NCBI GenBank assembly: GCA_024655965.1 | Contig: JANLFL010000001.1 | Coordinates: 428,905-492,904 of the forward strand | From: Caldisericota bacterium | GTDB taxonomy: Bacteria > Caldisericota > JANLFM01 | Reading direction: 5' to 3' | Length of the DNA stretch: 64,000 bases | Shown: positions 51,472-59,416 of the stretch, one piece after another | How positions within the stretch are numbered: position 1 is the stretch's first letter | How the letters are laid out: the number at the start of each line of letters is the position of its first letter | The notes under the pieces: generated by a model | The model's input: the letters and a program-made list of their open reading frames with translations, nothing else | Database searches by the model: none | What the model was told of the DNA's origin: nothing | Program-made: the position numbers and the translations under genes

Positions 51472-52732
51472 TTCCAACCCCCAATTTTATTAATCCTTTC
51501 AATTTTCTTTTCCCCGACAAGCCCCAACCGTCCAGGATAAGACAACCTTTTTTCTTTTGGGACAGAGTTTCCCAGAAATCCTCGCTTTCGAAGAACCTGT
51601 TGTTATTCGCAATGATAATTAAATCCGCTTCCCTAACCGCTTTTTCAAGGGGTTCAGTAAGGGCCCCTGTTTTAAAAATGATCTCCTCTTTTAATGCGGG
51701 GTCGAAACCATATACCACGAAATTTTGGTTTAAAAGTAATTTTATTACCTCGACCCCGGGGCTGTTTCTGATGTCGTTTGTTTCCGGACGCCCCTTAAAT
51801 GCCAAACCGCAGACTAACGCTTTGTTTCCTTTGACCAAAGGCAGAATTCGGTTTATCTCTTGGTGGACAATTTCTTCGTTGAGCTTCCTTGCTTGAAGGG
51901 AAAGCAGTGGTTGGTATTCCTTGGCTGAATAAGCCATGAGATAAGTGTCCTTGCTCAGACAAGGGCCACCTACTCCAAGACCCGGTCTGGCTATGTTCGC
52001 TCGTGGGTAATCCTTGTTAATAGCCGCTATTACCTGGTGGATGTCGAAACCCCATTCCTCTGCCAGAAGGGCAAATTCGTTGGCCAGGGCAAACTGGACA
52101 TCCCGGTAAACGTTGGAAAAAAGCTTGGCAGCCTCCGCGGCTTCAAGGGAATCGAGTTTTATGAATTCTCTTGCAAAGGAGAAAAGCTTTTCTGCCCGAG
52201 CCAGAGCCTGGGGGGATGTGGCTGCACCTAATTGGGGCAAGCTCCGCAATTCTTGAAGGGCCACTCCTTCAGCCGTTCTTTCGGGACATACCGCAACCAT
52301 TGGTTCGGAGTTTTGGAACACCTGGCTTTCTTTTAAGAGGGGGATCAGGAGTTTTCTTGTGGTCCCCACGGGAACTGTACTTCGGACCACAAATAAAGTG
52401 TCTTTTTTAACGTATGTTAAAGTAGAGCCAACCGCACGGATGAAATAACTTAAGTCGGGAACCCCCGCGTTTAAGGGCGTGGGGAGGCAGTAAATAATTG
52501 CTTCGTTGAATTCTGAGACCTTCTGGGTTTCCTTCCCCGGGAAAAAGGTTTTTCCAAGGTTTGATTTCAATAAATCATCAATTCCTGGCTCCATTACGTG
52601 GCTTTTTCCCGAGAGAAGGGATTCAATTATTTCCTCGTTTATCTCAAGACCGTAAACCCTGTGTCCGCAGTCTGCCAGGGTTAAAGCGAGGGTTAGCCCG
52701 ACATAACCCAAACCTACAACTGTCGTTTTCAT
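51452..52732 (-). CDS. Nucleotide-sugar dehydrogenase (UDP-ManNAc dehydrogenase, WecC-like)
   Basis: A 426-residue UDP-sugar 6-dehydrogenase: VVGLGYVGLTLALTLAD, AIIYCLPTPLNAG, STVPVGTTRKLL, VCPERTAEG and GVGGPCLSKDTYLMA with the catalytic Cys. VCPERTAEG and GGPCLSKD are typical of the WecC branch (UDP-N-acetylmannosaminuronate), unlike the WbpA-like enzyme at 24.5 kb. It overlaps the epimerase gene by 4 nt (ATGA). Confidence 0.92.
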   Translation of the reverse strand: MKTTVVGLGYVGLTLALTLADCGHRVYGLEINEEIIESLLSGKSHVMEPGIDDLLKSNLGKTFFPGKETQKVSEFNEAIIYCLPTPLNAGVPDLSYFIRAVGSTLTYVKKDTLFVVRSTVPVGTTRKLLIPLLKESQVFQNSEPMVAVCPERTAEGVALQELRSLPQLGAATSPQALARAEKLFSFAREFIKLDSLEAAEAAKLFSNVYRDVQFALANEFALLAEEWGFDIHQVIAAINKDYPRANIARPGLGVGGPCLSKDTYLMAYSAKEYQPLLSLQARKLNEEIVHQEINRILPLVKGNKALVCGLAFKGRPETNDIRNSPGVEVIKLLLNQNFVVYGFDPALKEEIIFKTGALTEPLEKAVREADLIIIANNNRFFESEDFWETLSQKKKGCLILDGWGLSGKRKLKGLIKLGVGNEGCNY

Positions 52733-53730
52733 GGTTTTCCCCCTAATGAAGACATGTTCTTTTGGATGAAAGAGATCACGTCATCAATTATCGCCTCAAG
52801 GTTATAAGTCGGAGTCCACCCCAACAATTCCTTTGCCTTTGAGGATGAGCCAACTCTGAACCTTACATCTGCGGGGGGTGCTGATAAATATTTAAAACCA
52901 GGAAATGGAATGCCAGGATTCGCCTTTTCCCAGACCAATCTTGCCAGGTCCGACATCTTGATGGAATCTTCCCCGCAGATGTTGAAGTCCTTATTTTTTA
53001 TCTCCCTTTCTAACATCATTCTAACCGCGATTCCGATGTCCTTTCCGTGGGTAAAGGTCCTTACCTGCTCACCGTCTCCAAGAATTTCAAAGGGACTTTG
53101 TCTTATTAGGGCTTTGAAGGCAAAATCCGGGATTACGTGTGCCATGCCGAACTCCACCTCCCCATTTTTGTTTATACCGGGAAGTTCTCCGCTTCCAACA
53201 GCGTTAAAAGGACGAACAATCAGATAATTCAAACCGAACTCTTCCCCTGCACCTTTTACAAGGTATTCCCCGAAGAGCTTCTGCATCCCGTAATTGGTGA
53301 AAGGAACTTTCTGTTGAGATAGGTCCTCTTCTCTTACTGGTTGGGTAGCGTGTTCGAAAACCATTGAGGAGGAAAAATACACGAAGGTTGCATGAGGGGA
53401 AGCACCAAGAGTGGAATCGATAGCGTAAGTTAAGATTTCAGTGTTGTCTCGGGCAATTTGGTAAGGAAATTGGTGAAAGTATTTTACTCCCCCAATCAAA
53501 GCTGCGAAGCATAATACCCAGTCATAACCCCTGAACTCCGAGGGATACATAGCCCTCACATCTTTTATTTTGACCTCGCAGTTAGGATGGGCGAAAAAAT
53601 CATGTTCGATGAAACCGTATTTGGAAAAGTTGTCCACAATCGTAATGTTGAAGCCATTTTCAAGGAGTTCTCGGGCCACGTATGATCCTATGAATCCTGC
53701 CCCTCCTAACATCAAAACCTTTTTCCCCAT
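52729..53730 (-). CDS. NAD-dependent nucleotide-sugar epimerase/dehydratase
   Basis: Extended SDR of 333 residues: VLMLGGAGFIGSYVAREL, CFAALIGGVKYF, SSSMVFE, catalytic YGMQK in FTNYGMQKLFGEYL, and RPFNAVGSGELPG. It resembles GDP-mannose 3,5-epimerase or GDP-fucose-related enzymes but I cannot fix the substrate. AAGGAGGT lies just before the ATG. First gene of the leftward polysaccharide operon ending at 45888. Confidence 0.9.
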   Translation of the reverse strand: MGKKVLMLGGAGFIGSYVARELLENGFNITIVDNFSKYGFIEHDFFAHPNCEVKIKDVRAMYPSEFRGYDWVLCFAALIGGVKYFHQFPYQIARDNTEILTYAIDSTLGASPHATFVYFSSSMVFEHATQPVREEDLSQQKVPFTNYGMQKLFGEYLVKGAGEEFGLNYLIVRPFNAVGSGELPGINKNGEVEFGMAHVIPDFAFKALIRQSPFEILGDGEQVRTFTHGKDIGIAVRMMLEREIKNKDFNICGEDSIKMSDLARLVWEKANPGIPFPGFKYLSAPPADVRFRVGSSSKAKELLGWTPTYNLEAIIDDVISFIQKNMSSLGGKP

Positions 53731-53758
53731 TCAGACCTCCTTTAAGGTAAATAGAAAG

Positions 53759-53788
53759 AAAAAAGGAATTTCGCTCCTGGTATTCCTT
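53759..53788 (-). terminator. Possible attenuator in the leader of the polysaccharide operon
   Basis: Minus-strand hairpin AAGGAAT/ATTCCTT (53782-53788 with 53763-53769), 12-nt loop, followed by T6, only about 30 nt before the epimerase ATG. In that position it could limit transcription of the operon unless an antitermination factor acts. The stem is short and A+T-rich, so efficiency is doubtful. Confidence 0.4.
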
Positions 53789-54457
53789 CTTTTCATTTCC
53801 TAATTCTAATCCAAACTTTCAATTAGGGTTATTTTTGCCCTGTCTTGTTGGTTTTTTCCCGCAACCTTTAAACCTCCTGCGCTCAAAACTGTGAATGTGG
53901 GTTTTTGGGGGAAAATGGAGAATATGCAAGTAGAGGTTCCTAAATATCCTCTTTTATTCTTCTGTTGTAAGAATTTTGGCTTCCTGAGGAAAATTTCTCG
54001 GATGATTTTCTTAGAAATTTTTAATAAAAACCTGCCCGCATTTTTAAAAAATCCCAGGGGAAAATTTTTCTTTTAGGAAAATTCAAAAAGCTCTGGGTTC
54101 GTTTTTCAGGCCTTTTTTGCCCCCATTTTGCCTCCTGGAGGCTCTTTTAATTACTTTTATGAGGAAATCTCAACAAAGATGAAAGCGCTTCCTTTAAGGC
54201 AAATTTGGACGTATTTTTATTTCCTGTAAGGGCCTTCAACCTGAAAGGGGATTTCTGGATGGCGGTCGCGGTTAGTAACCTTCCTCGTCGGCTACTTTTA
54301 ACTTCGAGTGGATGGGGGATTTTGTCGGTCTCAAATTTTCAAATGACCGTTTCGGTCCATCTTTGGCTTAATGAGAAACCTCCGGTTTTGTAGCATGGTG
54401 AATTTTTTGCGGTACCTTTTGAGATAGAATTGGAGAAAAGAAAAGCGGTGGCGAGGA
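53789..54457. other. Gene-free, A+T-rich spacer between polysaccharide operon and glycan-use locus
   Basis: About 670 bp without a gene I can support. Longest frames (around 60 codons) lack conserved patterns and good start signals. No tRNA, repeat or transposon end was found by eye. It should hold the promoters of both divergent operons; TAGAAT at 54425-54430 is a weak -10 candidate for GH31. The composition matches the A+T-rich glycosyltransferase side rather than the right-hand genes. Confidence 0.5.
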
Positions 54458-56938
54458 ATGAAGATTAAAAACCTGGGCGATTTCTTTTATATGGTGCGTT
54501 TTGGCCTGCTCACGGTCTCCTTCCCCGCGCTCTTTCAGGGCCTCTGGGCAGGAATCACCGCTCCCTTCCTTGAAGCGCGCTACGGGAAACGGTCCTTGCG
54601 AAGAATGGTCCACCTTCCGGGGGGACCCGGAAAGGTCCTTTCCTGGGAACGGATCGACGGGGGGATCCAGCTTGAAATGGAGGGGGGGTTCAAGGAAATC
54701 AGGTTCATTGAGGAGGACTGCATCAGGGTTTGGTTTTCCAGGAAAAAAATCGAGGGCCAGCCCCCTTCCTTTGCGGTTATTAAAAATGAATTTCCTTCCG
54801 TTCCCCTGGAGTTCATGGAGGAAGGAGAAAGGCTCTCCTTTAAAAGCGGGTCAACCATTCTCTTTGTGGATAAAAAAACCGGTCTTTTTTCCCTTAAATC
54901 TCCCCAGGGAGGGACGATTTTTCAGGAGTCCGCCATGTCTTATAAGGGGGAGGGGATTTCCTCGGAGTTATTCCTCGATGGCCGGGCACAGTTTTACGGC
55001 CTTGGGGAGAAGGCCTCCTCCTTGAATCACAGGGGGAAGCAGTTCCGCCTTTGGAACACCGATCCCGTGACCTTTGATCTGGGAAGCGACCCCCTCTATT
55101 CCAGCATCCCCTTTGTCCTCATTTTAAAGGAGGGAAAGTTCCACGGGATTTTCCTCGATAACGCCTCGGAGACCTTTTTCGATTTCCGCAGGGATGATTC
55201 CCTCTCCTTGGGCTGCGCCCATGGCGATTTCGTATGTTACCTGTTTTTGGGCTCCTCAGGGGAAGAGGTCCTTGCCCGGTACAGCGAGCTCACCGGAAGG
55301 CCACCCCTTCCGCCTCTCTGGGCACTGGGCTATCACCAGTCCCGCTGGAGCTACAACTCCCAGGAAGAAGTGGAAAAGATAGGGGAGGAGTTCCGGAAGA
55401 GGAAGATCCCCTGCGACGCTATTCATTTGGACATCGACTACATGGAAGGATGGCGGATCTTCACCTGGTCAAAAAGAAGGTTCCCCCAGCCGGAGAGGCT
55501 CTCTCAAAAAATGAAGGAGAAGGGATTCAAGCTCGTCCCCAATGTGGACTGCGGTGTGAAAAAAGATGAAAAGTACTGGGTTTTCAGGGACGGGGTGGAG
55601 AAGGACGTCTTCTTGAAAACCCCGGAAGGAAAGATATATTTCGGCCCTGTCTGGCCCGGATACGCCGCTTTCCCGGATTTCACGGAAAGCCGGGCGAGGA
55701 AGTGGTGGAAGGAGCTGAACGCCACCCTGGTGGAGGTGGGGATGGCCGGGGTGGAAAACGACATGGACGAGCCCTCGGTCTTCGGCAGGGGGACCCTCCC
55801 CAGTTTTTTGCTCCACGGGAACGATGGGAAGCCCCTATTCCATGAGGAGTGCCACAACGCCTACGGCCTGCTCACCGCCAGGGCAAGCTGGGAGGCCTGG
55901 AGGGAATTAAAACCCAACGAGCGCCCCTTCGTCCTCACCAGGTCAACCTATGCCGGAGGACAGCGCTACGGGGCCACCTGGACCGCGGACAATCAGAGCA
56001 CCTGGGAGCACCTCTGGCTCTCCATCCCCATGTGCCTGAATTTGGCAATTTCCGGGTTCTCCTTTGTGGGAGTGGACGTCGGGGGCTTTGCCCGCCACGC
56101 CACGGGAGAGCTCCTCACGCGCTGGACGCAGCTGGGGGCTTTCCTTCCCTTCTTCCGCAACCACTGCGCCAAAGCCATGCGCCGCCAGGAGCCCTGGGCC
56201 TTTGGCCAGCCTTACGAGGATGCCTGCCGGAAGGCGATCGAGCTCCGCTATGAGCTTCTACCTTACCTTTACACCGCTTTTTTCAGGTGTTTTCAGACCG
56301 GGCTTCCGGTGATCCGTCCCCTGATCTTCCATTGGCCAGAGATCGAAGAATTTGAGAATGAGGACGGGGAATTCCTCTTCGGGGATTCTCTGCTTTTCGC
56401 CCCGGTTCTGGAGGGAAAAGCAAGAAAAAGGAGGGTGAGCCTTCCTCCGGGAAAGTGGTTCGATTATTTCACCGGAAAGCCTTATCCTCCCGGAGTTTCC
56501 GAAATGGAAGTGGACCTTTTCTCCATCCCCCTTTTTGTGAAATCCGGAGCCATAATTCCCACCTGGAAAGTGCAACAATTCGTCGGGGAGGAGCTTCCAG
56601 ATGAGGTGGTCCTGCGCGTCTACCCCGGTGAGGGGGCCTCTTTCCTCTACGAGGACGATGGTCATAGCCTGGATTATCTTGGGGGAAAATATCTGCTCAC
56701 CCAAATGGTCCAGAGGGTTAACCAGGGATGGGAAATGGAGTTCAAGCGGGAAGGGGAGGGGAATTTGGGAGCCAGGATTTTTACCTTTAAGGTCTTTGGC
56801 CTGAAAGGCAAACCCCAAAAGGTGGAGGTGGACGGTAAGGAATTTCTTGAATGGAATTTCCAAGGAGACATTCTCACTTTTACCATTGAGCGTCCCATTG
56901 AGATAAAAATTTTTCCCGGAAAGGACGAAAGCCAATGA
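54458..56938 (+). CDS. GH31 alpha-glycosidase
   Basis: Retaining alpha-glucosidase or alpha-xylosidase of 826 residues. An N-terminal beta-sandwich (about 50-270) is followed by the barrel with PPLPPLWALGYHQSRWSY, IPCDAIHLDIDYMEGWRIFTW, the nucleophile Asp435 in VENDMDEPSVF, the acid/base Asp511 in WTADNQSTWEHL and SGFSFVGVDVGGF. The C-terminal beta-domains include RVYPGEGASFLYEDDG. No signal peptide is obvious, so cytosolic use of imported oligosaccharide is likely. It overlaps the GH4 gene by 4 nt. The first 40 residues are hydrophobic and not typical of the family. Confidence 0.95.
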   Translation: MKIKNLGDFFYMVRFGLLTVSFPALFQGLWAGITAPFLEARYGKRSLRRMVHLPGGPGKVLSWERIDGGIQLEMEGGFKEIRFIEEDCIRVWFSRKKIEGQPPSFAVIKNEFPSVPLEFMEEGERLSFKSGSTILFVDKKTGLFSLKSPQGGTIFQESAMSYKGEGISSELFLDGRAQFYGLGEKASSLNHRGKQFRLWNTDPVTFDLGSDPLYSSIPFVLILKEGKFHGIFLDNASETFFDFRRDDSLSLGCAHGDFVCYLFLGSSGEEVLARYSELTGRPPLPPLWALGYHQSRWSYNSQEEVEKIGEEFRKRKIPCDAIHLDIDYMEGWRIFTWSKRRFPQPERLSQKMKEKGFKLVPNVDCGVKKDEKYWVFRDGVEKDVFLKTPEGKIYFGPVWPGYAAFPDFTESRARKWWKELNATLVEVGMAGVENDMDEPSVFGRGTLPSFLLHGNDGKPLFHEECHNAYGLLTARASWEAWRELKPNERPFVLTRSTYAGGQRYGATWTADNQSTWEHLWLSIPMCLNLAISGFSFVGVDVGGFARHATGELLTRWTQLGAFLPFFRNHCAKAMRRQEPWAFGQPYEDACRKAIELRYELLPYLYTAFFRCFQTGLPVIRPLIFHWPEIEEFENEDGEFLFGDSLLFAPVLEGKARKRRVSLPPGKWFDYFTGKPYPPGVSEMEVDLFSIPLFVKSGAIIPTWKVQQFVGEELPDEVVLRVYPGEGASFLYEDDGHSLDYLGGKYLLTQMVQRVNQGWEMEFKREGEGNLGARIFTFKVFGLKGKPQKVEVDGKEFLEWNFQGDILTFTIERPIEIKIFPGKDESQ

Positions 56939-58245
56939 AAATCGCCATCATCGGAGGAGGAGGAACCCGCACCCCGATTCTTTCCAAGGGGTTAATGGAA
57001 CTGGAAGAAGATATAGAAATTGAGGAAATCAGTTTATTCGATATCGATCGTGAAAGGCTTTCTCTGATTTCCAGGGTCCTCGAGGGAATTAGGCCCCCGG
57101 ATTCCAGGGTCCGTTTTTCTTTCCCCGAGGATTTGAGGGAAGCTTTGAAAGGAAGTTCCTTCGTCTTTCTCACCCTGAGGGTGGGGAAAGAGGAAATGCG
57201 CGTTTTGGATGAGCGCATTCCCTTGAGCCTGGGCATCATCGGCCAGGAAACCGTGGGGGCAGGGGGAGGTGCCCTGGCGGTGCGCACCGTCCCCAAAGTC
57301 CTGGAGATTGCCCGCCTGATCGAGGAGGAATGCCCTTCATCCTGGGTGATAAATTTCACCAACCCCTCGGGGATGGTCACGGAAGCCCTTTTGAATTTTT
57401 CCTCCCTGGAAAGGGTGATCGGAATCTGCGACGGCCCCTCGACCATCAAAGCTTTCCTTTCCCGCTTCTTCGAGGTGCCGGAGGAAGACATTTTTCTCGA
57501 CTACTTTGGCCTGAACCACCTGGGATGGGTTAAAGGGATCTTCGTCCGGGGGGAGGACTTCCTGCCCAAGTTGATGAAGTACCTGCCCATGGTTCCTGAA
57601 ATTGAAAACGTGGTCCAGTTTCCCCTGGATTTTCTCCAAAAATTGAAGATGGTTCCCAGTCCCTACCTCCGCTATTACTACTTTCCTGAGAAGGCGCTGA
57701 AGGAAATGCTGAATGAACCTAAAACCAGGGGAGAGAAGGTACTGGAGATGAACCTTGCCCTGTTTTCTGCCCTCCGGGAAGGCAAGGGCAACCCGGTGGA
57801 AATTTATGAAAAATACATGAAGCAGAGGGAGTCCCAGTACGGACAGATCAAGGAGGGTTTCAATTTGGAAGAAGGGGAAGGCTACATCAAGGTAGCCTTA
57901 GAGGTGCTCAGAGGTTTGGCTGGTTTCCGGGTGGGGACCCCCGTGGTGAACTTAAGGAATCGCTCGGCCATTCTGGGGATGGAAGAAGACGATGTGGTGG
58001 AGGTCCCCGTCCACCTCCTTTCGGGGTTCGTCAGGCCCGTCTCCTGCGGACGAGTTCCCGAGGAATGCTTGGATTTGATGAAGAAGGTCAAGCTCTACGA
58101 AAAAACCCTGGTTCGGGCAATCGTCGAGAAGTCCCGGGAGGGAATAATTGAAGCCCTGAGCTTGAACCCCCTTGTTGGTTCCAAAGAGATCGCCGGGAAA
58201 CTCTACGAGGAGTTTTCCAGGCACCAGGCACCCTTCTGGCCTTAA
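56935..58245 (+). CDS. GH4 family glycosidase (6-phospho-beta-glucosidase type)
   Basis: NAD- and Mn-dependent glycosidase acting by redox-elimination. The 436-residue product has AIIGGGGTRTPILSKGL (NAD-binding), FLTLRVGKEEMRVLDERIPL, GQETVGAGGGALAVRTVP, WVINFTNPSGMVTEALL, IGICDGP (metal-binding Cys) and GLNHLGWVKGIFV, all characteristic of the BglT/LicH branch. The substrate would be a phosphorylated beta-glucoside, but no PTS genes are present, so a non-phosphorylated or kinase-generated substrate is possible. Coupled to GH31 by ATGA. Confidence 0.94.
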   Translation: MKIAIIGGGGTRTPILSKGLMELEEDIEIEEISLFDIDRERLSLISRVLEGIRPPDSRVRFSFPEDLREALKGSSFVFLTLRVGKEEMRVLDERIPLSLGIIGQETVGAGGGALAVRTVPKVLEIARLIEEECPSSWVINFTNPSGMVTEALLNFSSLERVIGICDGPSTIKAFLSRFFEVPEEDIFLDYFGLNHLGWVKGIFVRGEDFLPKLMKYLPMVPEIENVVQFPLDFLQKLKMVPSPYLRYYYFPEKALKEMLNEPKTRGEKVLEMNLALFSALREGKGNPVEIYEKYMKQRESQYGQIKEGFNLEEGEGYIKVALEVLRGLAGFRVGTPVVNLRNRSAILGMEEDDVVEVPVHLLSGFVRPVSCGRVPEECLDLMKKVKLYEKTLVRAIVEKSREGIIEALSLNPLVGSKEIAGKLYEEFSRHQAPFWP

Positions 58246-58279
58246 AGAGGGTGTCTCTTTGGGTTTCAATTGTCAGACA

Positions 58280-58311
58280 AAAGCGGAGCAGAAGCGGAGG
58301 AGAAGCGGAGA
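58280..58311 (+). repeat. Short tandem repeat, three units of about 11 bp
   Basis: Three near-identical units of AGAAGCGGAG in the 123-bp gap between GH4 and the PIG-L gene. A purine-rich tract of this kind could be slippage-prone or a binding site; nothing more can be said. Confidence 0.6.
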
Positions 58312-58368
58312 TGGTCCTTAAAAACGAGGGAGGATCTTTAATCGGAAGCATCCTCAGGAGGGGAAAAG

Positions 58369-59163
58369 ATGGACCCTGAAAAGAAGAGCATCCTCTGGAA
58401 ATTGAAATTCGCCCTTTTTCCAAAAACCAGGGAGCTGATCGAAGTTCCACCAGTGGAGGGGTTTTCAAAATACCTCGTGGTTTCCCCTCATCCCGACGAT
58501 GGGGACCTCTTTGCTGGGGGGCTTGTCGCCAAATTGAGGGACTCCGGGAAGGAAGTGGTTTATTTGATCGTCACGGACGGCTCCCGGGGGACTCTGGATG
58601 AAGGAATGAATGGGGAAAGCCTTGCCTCACTGCGAAGGAGGGAGGAGGAGAACGCCGCCCGCATCCTGAAAGTGGAGCGGATTATTTTCTGGGATCTTCC
58701 CGATGGGGACCTACCTATCCGCCGAGAGCTTCGCGACCGCTTTATCGAGATTTACCGCAAGGAAAAACCGGAATGCGTTCTCCTTCCCGATCCCTTTTTG
58801 CCCTATGAATTCCATCCCGATCACGTTTTGGTGGGATTAGCCGGAGGGGAGGCGGTGATCTTTTCCCCCATGCCCCTTTTTCTCCCCGAGGTGAAACCAC
58901 CCCACGAGGTAAAACTCGTCGCTTTCTACGCCAGCCACCGACCCAATCAGTTCCTGGATATCTCCCCATATTACGAAAGGAAAATGAGAGCGGTCAGGGA
59001 GCACAAGAGCCAGTTTTCCGATTCCGTCCTTCCTCTCCTTGAGGCTTACTCCTACTGGAAGTCCCGGGAGTGGGCAAGAGGAAAGGGAATGAAACTCGCC
59101 GAGGGGTTCAAGGTCCTCACCCCCACGCACCTGCACACGGGAATCGACTCCTGGGAGGTTTAA
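58369..59163 (+). CDS. PIG-L/LmbE family deacetylase
   Basis: A 264-residue zinc-dependent deacetylase: LVVSPHPDDGDLFAGG (metal motif, PHPDD), DGSRGTLDEGMN, RRREEENAARILKVE, PYEFHPDHVLVG and an HKSQF segment. No signal peptide. Members deacetylate GlcNAc-containing sugars, including diacetylchitobiose in archaea, and the neighbours (GH4, GlcNAc-kinase family) fit amino-sugar catabolism. AGGAGGGG lies 7 nt before the ATG. A degraded relic resembling its 3' end sits at 62.6 kb. Confidence 0.93.
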   Translation: MDPEKKSILWKLKFALFPKTRELIEVPPVEGFSKYLVVSPHPDDGDLFAGGLVAKLRDSGKEVVYLIVTDGSRGTLDEGMNGESLASLRRREEENAARILKVERIIFWDLPDGDLPIRRELRDRFIEIYRKEKPECVLLPDPFLPYEFHPDHVLVGLAGGEAVIFSPMPLFLPEVKPPHEVKLVAFYASHRPNQFLDISPYYERKMRAVREHKSQFSDSVLPLLEAYSYWKSREWARGKGMKLAEGFKVLTPTHLHTGIDSWEV

Positions 59164-59195
59164 ACCCGGGAAAATTAAAAAAGTTGAAAAGGGTG

Positions 59196-59224
59196 TTGAC
59201 TTTCCCTTAATGGTTTTTTAAATT
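59196..59224 (+). promoter_or_regulatory. Sigma-70-type promoter of the fused-permease transporter operon
   Basis: TTGACT (59196-59201), 17-bp spacer, TAAATT (59219-59224). The leader to the ATG at 59417 is about 185 nt, long enough for regulation, but I could not match it to a known riboswitch. Confidence 0.65.
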
Positions 59225-59416
59225 GACTGAGTTCTTCAATTTTGAACCCGAAAGGAGGGAGAAAGCCACCAATGAATTCTGGCGATTGTGACCAGGGCAA
59301 TGTTTGCTTTGAATCGCAATCAAGCGAAGAGATTCCCCCAGGAGGCGATGGTAAGTGCCCCTTAAAAAGCTTTCTCCCGAATTTCATAGATATGGAACAA
59401 AAGGAGACCATTAGCG

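Noticed and set aside
53891..54076. Frame of about 60 codons in the spacer near 54 kb
   Set aside because: Composition follows the A+T-rich background, with no homology pattern or convincing start context.
58311..58379. A 22-codon frame overlapping the start of the PIG-L gene
   Set aside because: Start context lies in a tandem repeat and the peptide shows no useful pattern; likely chance.
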